A stretch of 13,325 bases of DNA from JBLHKE01 sp047619485 (GTDB lineage: Bacteria > Verrucomicrobiota > Verrucomicrobiia > Verrucomicrobiales > DEV007). The position numbers were made by a program, and so were the translations under genes. The notes below the pieces were generated by a model that saw nothing but the letters and a program-made list of their open reading frames with translations, was not told where the DNA came from and made no database searches. Positions 1 through 6,719 of the stretch are shown here, in pieces (position 1 is the first letter of the stretch; every line of letters begins with the position of its first letter). The DNA lies in the NCBI GenBank assembly GCA_047619485.1, contig JBLHKE010000134.1, forward strand, positions 1 through 13,325. The letters run 5' to 3'.

Positions 1-1622
1 TCCCAATTGCCTTGCTGGCTGAACTGGATCTGCTCGGCCGCGCTGTCGTGCGAGCCATCGTTCGGGATCGCGATCCAACGGCGCTTCTCCGCATTGTCCG
101 ACCAGAGCGGAGCGTTCAGATCGTAAGGTAGCAACCCGGCGCGCGGTTCGAGGGTGGAGAGGTTCGCGAAGGCTCCGGTCTGCGAGAGCAGGGCTGGCGG
201 TTCGGCGACCGGCGTGCCCGATCGTGTCAGGCGGTAGATCGTGCCGGTGTTCGTGCCGGTGTCCCCGAGCTCGCAGATATAGGGTTCGCCCATTGCGTTG
301 GCAGAGATCCCAGACAGGCCGCGTTTGGTGCCACCGCTGCGGAATACGTTGGTGAGAAATTCGATCTGTGGAGCCTCGCCCGGCACGTAGGTCATCGCCC
401 AGAGTTTGCGGCTGTTGTGATCGCCGAAGATGTATTTTCCGGTCAGCGAGCCCCCGAGCTCGGTGCCACGGTAGACGATACCACCGATCGTGCAGCCGCC
501 ATCAGACCGGGGATAGTCGTAGATCGGAGGATTCTCGATGCCGATCAGTGGGGAGGGAATCGGCTTAGGACCGTTGATCGCGCCCTCTTTGAATGGCCAT
601 TGATGGTTGCCTCCTTGGTGGGCGATGGTCACCTCCTCGCGCGCCCCCTGGCCTACCTCAGCGACCCAGATATTGCCGGATCCCTTGTCATAGTGCATCG
701 AGTAAGGGCTTCGCAGACCGATCGTCCAAAACTCCTCGAGCGTCCCGCCGGATGGATCCTGCCAGGGGTTGTCGTTCGGGATGTAGTACCCCTGCGTGAA
801 GCTGGCTGGCCACCCGCCTGGGCGCGACGAGATTTCCTGCGGCTGACGCCGGATCGGGTGACTGCGGGCAGGGTCCTGGTCGACATCGATGCGGAGGATG
901 CCACTGAAAATCCGGTCGTCGATCTTCTGCGCGACTTCGTAGGAATCGTTGGCATTTCCCTCGTCGCCAAATATGACGTAGAGAAACCCGTCGGCGCCGA
1001 AGAAGCTCTGACCGCCACCATGCCAATTGTGTCGGTCGAACTGCTGGATCATGACTAGTTCAGAATTCGAATCAACCTGATCGCTGCCGTCCGGAACGGT
1101 GAAGCGCGAGAAGCGCATGTAGGAAGGGTTGTTTTCCGAGCTGTTGTTCGGTGATGGCGAATACTGGTAGTAGACATAGCAGTAGCCACGGTTAGGACTT
1201 CCCGCTTGGCCGAACTCCGGATGGAAGCTGAGCGACATCATGCCTGCGTCCCAGTAACCCCAGGTGGTTGAGCGGCGATCTAGGAAACGGGTCCGCTCGG
1301 CAGTGGTTGCAGTCGGGTCATCCGGCATCTTCCAAATCTCGCCGTTGCGACAGACCACATAAAGGTTGTCGTCATTATCCGGCTCGATCGCTACGCGGAC
1401 TGGATCGACGAAGCTGATGTTTGGAAACGCATCCACCAGAGCCCAGGCACCGCTCGGACCCGGAGTGGTCGTCGGGAAGACCCCGTCGAGATAGCCGCCA
1501 ATCGGTTCCGCAGTCTCTAGGCCGTAGTTCTGAGCGTTCCCGCTGAGCGCTAGCGCTAGGGAAAGAGCCACCATTGCCGCAAAGCATTTTCTAGATTTAG
1601 AGTAGAGGAGAATTGCGGCCAT
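1..1622 (-). CDS. PQQ-dependent sugar dehydrogenase (glucose/sorbosone dehydrogenase-like), secreted, 3' end outside window
   Basis: The frame is open from ATG at 1622-1620 to the left edge, giving 540 complete codons. The first ~31 residues form a signal peptide: basic stretch YSKSRK, hydrophobic core, then SGNAQ as a likely cleavage region. An inner ATG at 1574 would give a shorter signal. Residues ~45-455 resemble the six-bladed propeller of soluble PQQ glucose dehydrogenases: H201 in NWHGGGQSFF matches the catalytic-base histidine region, FGDEGN follows, and R304 in GLRSPYS matches the PQQ-contacting arginine. Family members oxidise sugars or related alcohols with PQQ in the periplasm or outside the cell. 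Residues ~470-540 (GAFANL, PYDLNAPLWSD, KRRWIAIP) match an extension that in planctomycete and verrucomicrobial proteins often precedes a cytochrome c domain. No CxxCH is visible, so electron transfer to a fused heme is unproven. The true C-terminus is not seen. Confidence 0.88.
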   Translation of the reverse strand, partial: MAAILLYSKSRKCFAAMVALSLALALSGNAQNYGLETAEPIGGYLDGVFPTTTPGPSGAWALVDAFPNISFVDPVRVAIEPDNDDNLYVVCRNGEIWKMPDDPTATTAERTRFLDRRSTTWGYWDAGMMSLSFHPEFGQAGSPNRGYCYVYYQYSPSPNNSSENNPSYMRFSRFTVPDGSDQVDSNSELVMIQQFDRHNWHGGGQSFFGADGFLYVIFGDEGNANDSYEVAQKIDDRIFSGILRIDVDQDPARSHPIRRQPQEISSRPGGWPASFTQGYYIPNDNPWQDPSGGTLEEFWTIGLRSPYSMHYDKGSGNIWVAEVGQGAREEVTIAHQGGNHQWPFKEGAINGPKPIPSPLIGIENPPIYDYPRSDGGCTIGGIVYRGTELGGSLTGKYIFGDHNSRKLWAMTYVPGEAPQIEFLTNVFRSGGTKRGLSGISANAMGEPYICELGDTGTNTGTIYRLTRSGTPVAEPPALLSQTGAFANLSTLEPRAGLLPYDLNAPLWSDNAEKRRWIAIPNDGSHDSAAEQIQFSQQGNW

Positions 1623-2120
1623 GATTTATAAGGCTCTATTTAATTGCGGATATTAACTATAATTTTGACTGGTGCTAGATATTTTTTAAGATTTATAGGA
1701 GGTGGATTCATTGCGCTAAGGGCTTGCTCGCAAACAATTTAATCCTATCTGCTTGGCCTTAAACCTCCTACCACCGTTGCCATTGCGAAGCGTCAGCTCG
1801 CTTTTCAGATTGACCGTGTTCCCCCAATATTCTGGAGCACGCGGGTAGTATTGTTGCCGCTGAAGATCTTCTGAGGCCAGTCCCTCACGCTCTGCGGGAG
1901 TCGCGGTATCGTCGCCCCCCAGGGAGGTGACGAAGCGCAAGAGAAGGCACCGGACAGTCGGGAAACTCCCTTCGTGAGATCGGTTGAGATCGACAGCCTG
2001 AACCTGTCATTTCGTGCTGAAATATAGGTGTTTTACGGTTCGGCCGATTGATTGCACTTTAGGGGGATGGCCTGGTTCAATGCGTTGCTGGCTGACAATC
2101 AATGCAACGACGACGGCGTC
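1623..2120. other. Intergenic region with AT-rich leader and no supported gene
   Basis: This is the longest gene-free stretch in the window (498 bases). The part next to the dehydrogenase start (about 1623-1705) is clearly richer in A and T than its surroundings and probably holds that gene's promoter and untranslated leader. TATAGT-like hexamers are present on the minus strand, but no -35 box at proper spacing could be fixed. A 74-codon minus-strand frame (1716-1940) opens with TTG and has no ribosome site or recognisable domain. An 8-base direct repeat, TGAGATCG, occurs at 1975-1982 and 1985-1992. No convincing terminator was found behind the upstream gene, which stops at 2121. Confidence 0.55.
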
Positions 2121-4028
2121 CTAATTTTCCGTTTTGGCATGAAACGGTTTCTTTTCTTCAAACAAGGTGACGCGCTCTCGTTGGACGCTGATGCGCTGGT
2201 CGTCACCATATGGCATGACGAGCGCGAGGGCACGCTTAGCAGTCGCGACCGCCTTCGGAAACTCGCCTGCTTCGGCGTAGGCGTCGGCAAGGGTCGTGAC
2301 GAACTCTGGATTTTTTCTGGCGCCTGGTGCGGCCGAGAGAAATTCCGCAATCTCTACTGCCTTGGCGCCTTTCCGCACTCCGGGATCGGAGGACGTGGCG
2401 AGGAGTTTCGCGAGTTCGACGATGGCAGGGATGTAGCGTGAATTGATCGCCAACACCTTCCGATAGAGTGCCGCGGCAGTCGCGTCCTCACCGAGAGCGC
2501 GGCGAACGTCCGCCTCTAGGTTTACGAAATTTGGATTGCCCGGAGCAGGCGCCTTCAAGCGATTAACAATCTTCATCGCCTCGTCGCCACGATCAAGTTT
2601 CGCGAGCGCGAGCACCAGTTGGATCTTGGCTGAAAGCATCTGCGGATTGGCCGCGATCGCATCTTGAAAATGCTCGACCGCAGCCTCCGCTTTGCCTTCA
2701 GCGAGATCGAGGGAGCCCAGACTCAGGTGGATGTCGGCGCGGCGGAGATCCGCGTTCGCATCCTCGCCATCTGCGGCCTGGAGTGTCTTCTCTAAATACT
2801 CGCGGGCATCATCATTGTAATTTCCCTCACGATGGCTGGCGGCGACCGCCATTGGGCGGGTGTCGAAATGACGCGTCGCCCAACGTCCTGGCATCGGCAC
2901 GGAGTCGTCGGGATTCTCTTTTACTTGCTGGTCGAGTCGCGCGAGATCACTGCGTAGCGTCGCTACCGAAACAGGGCCTCTATAAATCGCGCGAATTCGT
3001 AATTCATCGTCGAGGAGGAAGCTTGCAGGCAGTGGGAGATTTGGGTGTCGATAAATCTTGGATCGAACCGCTTTGTTCAAGGTATCAATCAGATCGGAGC
3101 TAGCAAAGATTCCGCCCGTAGTGATCCCGGCACCTTTGAGTAAGGCGGCAGCTTTCCCTAGGCTGATATTTTCGCTGCCATCCGTATTTTCGACGTTGAT
3201 CGGCAAGATCGGAAGATCACTTGCCGCACCAAAAAGTTTCAACTCGGCCATACACGGAGCACACCAACTCGCCCAGAGGCTCCAAATCATCGGCCCGCCT
3301 CCTGCCAGGCTCGGCAGCGGAACGTCACCGGCCAAGGAAGTCGGCTCGGACAGCCAAATCCGCGAGGTTTCGGTCGGCGGTGGGATCTTGGCTCGCTTTA
3401 CTTCGAGCGCTGCGATCGGCTCGGACAATTGCCGCTCAGCACTCCCGGTTCCCTGCTTCAACATGAATCGACCGGCCCGATCCACTCCCTTGAATTTCTC
3501 CGCCTGGCCCCCAGGCCAATGCACGACGGTAGTCTCGATCGTCTCATTTTCCCCCAACCCAAAGTGCAGCCAGCGACTCGACTGGCTGACAAAGCCATCG
3601 CCGAGATGCACGGTCTGTGTCCGTTCACTTCCTGCTACCATGACCACCGCCCGTGCTCCGGCTGCGTCTCGCGGGCAGGCTTTCGCCGGATCCCCGACCA
3701 GAAGAAATCCGATCGACTTATTGTCTCGGGCGGCGGCCTGGTTCTGCATGAACTGAAGTCGCGGGGCGGTGCGGTTGGTCAGCCACAGATCGAGATCGCC
3801 ATCGTGATCCCAATCGCAAACCGCGAGCCCGCGGCTGTCTTGTTGTAAGTCCAGACCGAGCGCCGCTGAGGCGTCGGCGAACGATTTGCCATCCAGATTC
3901 AAGAACGCACAGTTACGTTCCCGGCCGCTGAACGATGCCCCTTCACGAATGTTCGCGGCTAGCTGTTGGAAACCTCGGATGTAATCACCGTCGACAGCTG
4001 TCTCGGTTCCGAGTGGACTTTGCGACAC
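2121..4028 (-). CDS. C-terminal part of interrupted FG-GAP/ASPIC-UnbV protein: ASPIC/UnbV, thioredoxin-like and TPR domains
   Basis: This frame continues the upstream reading frame after an in-frame UGA. It has no ATG near its beginning; the first possible start is GTG at 4028, with no ribosome site or signal peptide. It is therefore best read as the second half of one gene. In its own numbering: a calcium loop DWDHDGDLD at 72-80 (the seventh FG-GAP blade); an ASPIC/UnbV region at ~105-193 with FVSQSSRWLHFGLG and VVHWPGGQAEKF; a thioredoxin-like domain at ~235-365 with the CxxC motif WCAPC at 255-259 and a likely cis-proline segment PLPASFLLDDE; and TPR-like helical repeats at ~385-605. Thioredoxin-type domains with WCxxC in exported proteins usually do disulfide chemistry, but the substrate here is unknown. 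The frame stays intact for 635 codons and ends with TAG. Confidence 0.82.
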   Translation of the reverse strand: MSQSPLGTETAVDGDYIRGFQQLAANIREGASFSGRERNCAFLNLDGKSFADASAALGLDLQQDSRGLAVCDWDHDGDLDLWLTNRTAPRLQFMQNQAAARDNKSIGFLLVGDPAKACPRDAAGARAVVMVAGSERTQTVHLGDGFVSQSSRWLHFGLGENETIETTVVHWPGGQAEKFKGVDRAGRFMLKQGTGSAERQLSEPIAALEVKRAKIPPPTETSRIWLSEPTSLAGDVPLPSLAGGGPMIWSLWASWCAPCMAELKLFGAASDLPILPINVENTDGSENISLGKAAALLKGAGITTGGIFASSDLIDTLNKAVRSKIYRHPNLPLPASFLLDDELRIRAIYRGPVSVATLRSDLARLDQQVKENPDDSVPMPGRWATRHFDTRPMAVAASHREGNYNDDAREYLEKTLQAADGEDANADLRRADIHLSLGSLDLAEGKAEAAVEHFQDAIAANPQMLSAKIQLVLALAKLDRGDEAMKIVNRLKAPAPGNPNFVNLEADVRRALGEDATAAALYRKVLAINSRYIPAIVELAKLLATSSDPGVRKGAKAVEIAEFLSAAPGARKNPEFVTTLADAYAEAGEFPKAVATAKRALALVMPYGDDQRISVQRERVTLFEEKKPFHAKTEN

Positions 4029-4049
4029 GACCTGCCGCCAGTAGAAGCT

Positions 4050-4052
4050 TCA
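4050..4052 (-). other. In-frame UGA separating two halves of one FG-GAP/ASPIC gene
   Basis: Minus-strand reading gives TTG TGA AGC TTC TAC TGG, so GDL-stop-SFYWRQVV. The frame is the same on both sides (codon 598 counted from ATG 5843), no base is gained or lost, and family-like sequence continues directly after the stop. A single change from TGG, CGA, GGA, TCA or TTA would create it. The base after UGA is A, a context known in Escherichia coli to favour read-through. A nonsense mutation, programmed or leaky read-through, and a base-call error all fit. Confidence 0.9.
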
Positions 4053-5843
4053 CAAATCACCGCTGTCTTGCTGGGTGATGAAACCGTTGGCGACGACGAT
4101 GTCCTGCCAGCCATCGTTATCGAGATCCGCGAATTTTGATGACCACGCCCAGCGACCGAGGTTGACTCCCATCGGCTCGCTGACTTCTTCAAAAGATCCT
4201 CCGCCAGTATTTCGGAAGAGGGAGTTTCCACCTGCGTGGTGTAAAAATTGCGAACGCGTTTCGTGATCGGCTCCGGCTTGGAAGTGAGGCTGGGTTGCGA
4301 TGCGGTTGCCGGCTGCCGAGAACATGTTGCCGACGTATAGATCCGCGCGGCCGTCGTTGTCATAGTCACCCCAGCACGCCGACATGCCGGGCGCCACATC
4401 GACTACGCCAGCCTCCTCGGCGACATCCTTAAAACGAACTCGCCCGGTCTGGGCGAGTTCGTTGCGGTAGAGACTGTTGCGCCCGAAATCGTTGGCAACG
4501 TACAGATCCAGATCACCGTCGAGATCGAAGTCTTCCCAGGTAGCTGCGTAGCTGAAGCGCGTGTTGTGATCTCCCATCCCGGTGATTTTTGTCACGTCAG
4601 TAAAGCGCCAGTCCCCATCGTTTCGAAACAGCGCATTGCGCCCGCCGTTGTTCGCATCGTGGTACGGCACCGGGTGAACAAAGACGTGGTGGCTGCGAAC
4701 GCCCGCGCGCCTCGTGTAGCCGCAGAGGTAGAGATCGAGATCACCATCCTGATCAATGTCGGCGGCGGCGATCGAATACGGCAGCCCGTCGGTGAGTAAT
4801 TTCGATGCGGCGATTCTAAACTTCCCTGCACCATCATTCTCCATCACCAATATCCCAGATCCCGAGCCGACGATCAGATCCGGGTCGCCATCATTGTCGA
4901 GATCGGCGAAGAGTGATCCGTGGGCGACCTCTAGCCAGTCGACACCTGCTGCCGCTGAAATATCTTCGAGAGTGCCATCCGGACGATGGCGGAGTAGGCG
5001 GTTCGGCAGTCCGCCAGACTGTGAGACGTAGATGTCCTCTAGACCATCACCATCGACGTCCGCGAGCGCGAGCCCTTGCCAAGCGCTAATGTCGATGCCC
5101 AAGCGCATTTCGATACGCGCCATCCAATGATCCTGACCGCGGTAGAATTGTGCCACGCAATTTTCATCGCCACCAATCGCAGCTTCGGTGGCATCTTCAA
5201 ACGCCCTCACCGGTGCCCGGACCTCTTCGAACTCGAGTACCTTCAACCTACTTAATTCCCAGCCGCCATCAGTGTTCTGCCATCGACACGACCATCGGGC
5301 ATTCAGCTGGAAACGCTTCCCCGCATCACGATCAATTCCATCGGCATGGAAAATGATCGCCGTTTCCACCTCACCACCATCGACTTCAGTGATGCTGATG
5401 ATTTTCGCAGTGGCATGGTGCGGCTCCCCCTGAGCCTGTAACTGCGTAACCAACTTTTTAAGTGAAGACTGGCTCTCGAGTTTGGATCCGGCAGGCAAGC
5501 GCCTTACCTCGGAGCTGCCGACTTGTTCTAGATTCTCAGGATGCAGATCATGTCCGATGAATTCGGCCGCGGTGTCGGGTGGAGTGTCTTTTCCAATGAT
5601 AGCCCTCGTCAAGTAGTCCAGCTGGATCTGGATTTCACCACTCCACTCCTCCGTCTGCCATCCACTTTCGGCAGGAGCGTCGGCCGGTATCTCAGCAATC
5701 GTCCCAGGCACGATCGAGAGTTCAGCTTCTTCCGGTGCGACATCGACATCAGGACGGACAACGCTCTCGGATTTTTTTCCACATGCGACAAACAAGCTCA
5801 ACGCGAGCACGAAGGTGGCTTGAAGACATCGGTGGAGGATCAT
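4050..5843 (-). CDS. N-terminal part of interrupted FG-GAP/ASPIC-UnbV lipoprotein (six FG-GAP blades)
   Basis: ATG at 5843 is chosen because it gives a compact lipoprotein signal (MILHRC, hydrophobic core, lipobox-like LFVAC then GKKSES). The upstream TTG at 5876 would add 11 unlikely residues. Residues ~22-250 are a charged region of unknown fold. From ~255 on there are six calcium-loop motifs of the FG-GAP/VCBS type: DVDGDGLED, DLDNDGDPD, DIDQDGDLD, DFDLDGDLD, DYDNDGRAD and DLDNDGWQD, near residues 262, 315, 363, 439, 494 and 573. The pattern is that of a beta-propeller of the CRTAC1/ASPIC-UnbV type, thought to act in binding at the cell surface. Translation halts at UGA 4052-4050 after 597 residues. 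A seventh DxDxDG loop lies beyond that stop, so this product alone would lack the last propeller blade and the ASPIC, thioredoxin and TPR regions. Confidence 0.85.
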   Translation of the reverse strand: MILHRCLQATFVLALSLFVACGKKSESVVRPDVDVAPEEAELSIVPGTIAEIPADAPAESGWQTEEWSGEIQIQLDYLTRAIIGKDTPPDTAAEFIGHDLHPENLEQVGSSEVRRLPAGSKLESQSSLKKLVTQLQAQGEPHHATAKIISITEVDGGEVETAIIFHADGIDRDAGKRFQLNARWSCRWQNTDGGWELSRLKVLEFEEVRAPVRAFEDATEAAIGGDENCVAQFYRGQDHWMARIEMRLGIDISAWQGLALADVDGDGLEDIYVSQSGGLPNRLLRHRPDGTLEDISAAAGVDWLEVAHGSLFADLDNDGDPDLIVGSGSGILVMENDGAGKFRIAASKLLTDGLPYSIAAADIDQDGDLDLYLCGYTRRAGVRSHHVFVHPVPYHDANNGGRNALFRNDGDWRFTDVTKITGMGDHNTRFSYAATWEDFDLDGDLDLYVANDFGRNSLYRNELAQTGRVRFKDVAEEAGVVDVAPGMSACWGDYDNDGRADLYVGNMFSAAGNRIATQPHFQAGADHETRSQFLHHAGGNSLFRNTGGGSFEEVSEPMGVNLGRWAWSSKFADLDNDGWQDIVVANGFITQQDSGDL

Positions 5844-5881
5844 GACGAAGAATATCGCATCGCGGGTGCCAGGCAAGCAGA

Positions 5882-5909
5882 AGGGCAGCTGGAATCAACC
5901 AACTGCCCT
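5882..5909 (-). terminator. Hairpin, likely terminator of the PEP-CTERM gene
   Basis: AGGGCAG (5882-5888) pairs with CTGCCCT (5903-5909). After a C/A mismatch, TGG pairs with CCA across a six-base loop. On the minus strand it begins 30 bases past the PEP-CTERM stop and is followed by TTCTGCTTG, only a weak U tract. It lies upstream of the FG-GAP lipoprotein start at 5843, suggesting the two genes are at least partly separate transcripts. Confidence 0.55.
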
Positions 5910-5939
5910 CCGGCAAATTACTTTGTTGGTAAGGGGAGC

Positions 5940-6656
5940 CTAGCGGCGGCGGCGTAGCGCCAGGGCAAAGCTTCCGAGCAAGAGTGCGAAGGCGCTCGGC
6001 TCTGGGATTCGATCAATGGTGAACCCGTAGTTGGTGCCGTCGCTACCGTCGCTGTCGGCTGGTCCGACATCGATCATGAAATCGATGACGTCACCGGTGC
6101 TGACACCGTTGATGGTAACTCCGCCACCGAGGTTGTCGGTGGTGCCGTCGGTGAGGATAGCGTACTGCTCGGCACCATTGAGGAGGATCCGGCCGGTAGT
6201 GCCATCACCATTGGTGCTAACATTGTTAAAGAAGCCCATGATCGAAAGAGTATCACCTGGAGCGGCCTCGACGGTGTAGCGCAGTACTGAAGCGTGCGTT
6301 CCGCCATTGGCAAGGTTGTTCGGGTGCATCGAGGTCGCGGTAATTTCCGTCCACGGGGGATTACCGTTGCTTGCACCAAGCGGGTTGAAATCCCATTTCG
6401 ATCCGTTCCAGTAGTTCGTATCGCTCCAGGCACCGGAAGCGGCGCCACCGATGAACGGGGTAAAGTCGGAAGTGTGTGTGTAGGTTCCAGGAGAGGCGTC
6501 GTTGGTGACGTCCCAGTAACCATAGTCCCAGCCGTTCTGACCCTGGGTACCAGAAAATTCTCCGGCACCAGTCGTGGCGATAATAACCGCGTCGGCAGTC
6601 GAGTTGAAACCGACGCTAGCGGCTGTGAGAAAGGCGGAAAATAGCAATTTTTTCAT
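5940..6656 (-). CDS. PEP-CTERM sorting domain protein consisting of one FSG-QGQ module
   Basis: The 238-residue protein starts at ATG 6656, which gives a standard signal peptide (MKKLLFSAFLTAASVG, cleavage near STADA). A GTG at 6680 would add eight residues ahead of it and is less likely. The C-terminus is a clear PEP-CTERM signal: PEP motif at 218-220 (IPEPSAF), hydrophobic span LLLGSFALAL, then RRRR. In known systems this signal is cut by an exosortase and the protein is routed to the surface or extracellular matrix; the exosortase must be encoded elsewhere. Residues ~25-216 are almost entirely one copy of a module also present in both upstream neighbours, closest to the copy in the CotH protein. 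The start lies 63 bases after the CotH-protein stop with only a weak hairpin between, so co-transcription with that gene is plausible. The ligand is unknown. Confidence 0.9.
   Translation of the reverse strand: MKKLLFSAFLTAASVGFNSTADAVIIATTGAGEFSGTQGQNGWDYGYWDVTNDASPGTYTHTSDFTPFIGGAASGAWSDTNYWNGSKWDFNPLGASNGNPPWTEITATSMHPNNLANGGTHASVLRYTVEAAPGDTLSIMGFFNNVSTNGDGTTGRILLNGAEQYAILTDGTTDNLGGGVTINGVSTGDVIDFMIDVGPADSDGSDGTNYGFTIDRIPEPSAFALLLGSFALALRRRR
6009..6584 (-). repeat. FSG-QGQ module, copy D (in PEP-CTERM protein)
   Basis: Protein-level repeat of about 190 residues. Landmarks are EFSGTQGQNGWDYGYWD, DFTPFIGG, GAWSDTNYW, WDFNPLG, PPWT, MHPNN, NNVSTNGDGTTGR, and VGPADSDGSDGTNYGFTI. It shares nearly all of these with copy C and fewer with copies A and B. 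The many Gly, Asp and Thr turns and regularly placed Trp suggest a beta-sandwich, possibly a ligand-binding domain; that is inference. Confidence 0.85.
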
Positions 6657-6719
6657 AAATCGAGTCTGTTTACAGAACACATTTGCCAGTTCAGCCTTCG
6701 TTGGTCAAGCTTCCAGCTT

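Noticed and set aside
417..1058. Plus-strand 213-codon open frame
   Set aside because: It is antisense to the PQQ dehydrogenase, whose conserved residues lie in the minus frame; the plus product has no recognisable domain or ribosome site.
2083..2109. Inverted repeat CGTTGC/GCAACG behind the 2121 stop as a terminator
   Set aside because: Six-bp stem with a 15-base loop and no U tract; too weak.
2052..2441. Plus-strand 129-codon open frame
   Set aside because: Mostly antisense to the TPR region of the minus-strand gene, with low-complexity Gly/Arg-rich translation.
3058..3756. Plus-strand 232-codon open frame
   Set aside because: Antisense to the ASPIC and thioredoxin regions; product lacks domain features.
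4010..4052. UGA as a selenocysteine codon
   Set aside because: The residue sits in a linker next to SFYWRQ, not at a redox site, and no stable stem-loop at SECIS distance was evident just downstream.
6665..6676. Palindrome TCTGTTTACAGA just upstream of the PEP-CTERM start as an operator
   Set aside because: Arms are only 5 bases and it occurs once; chance is a sufficient explanation.
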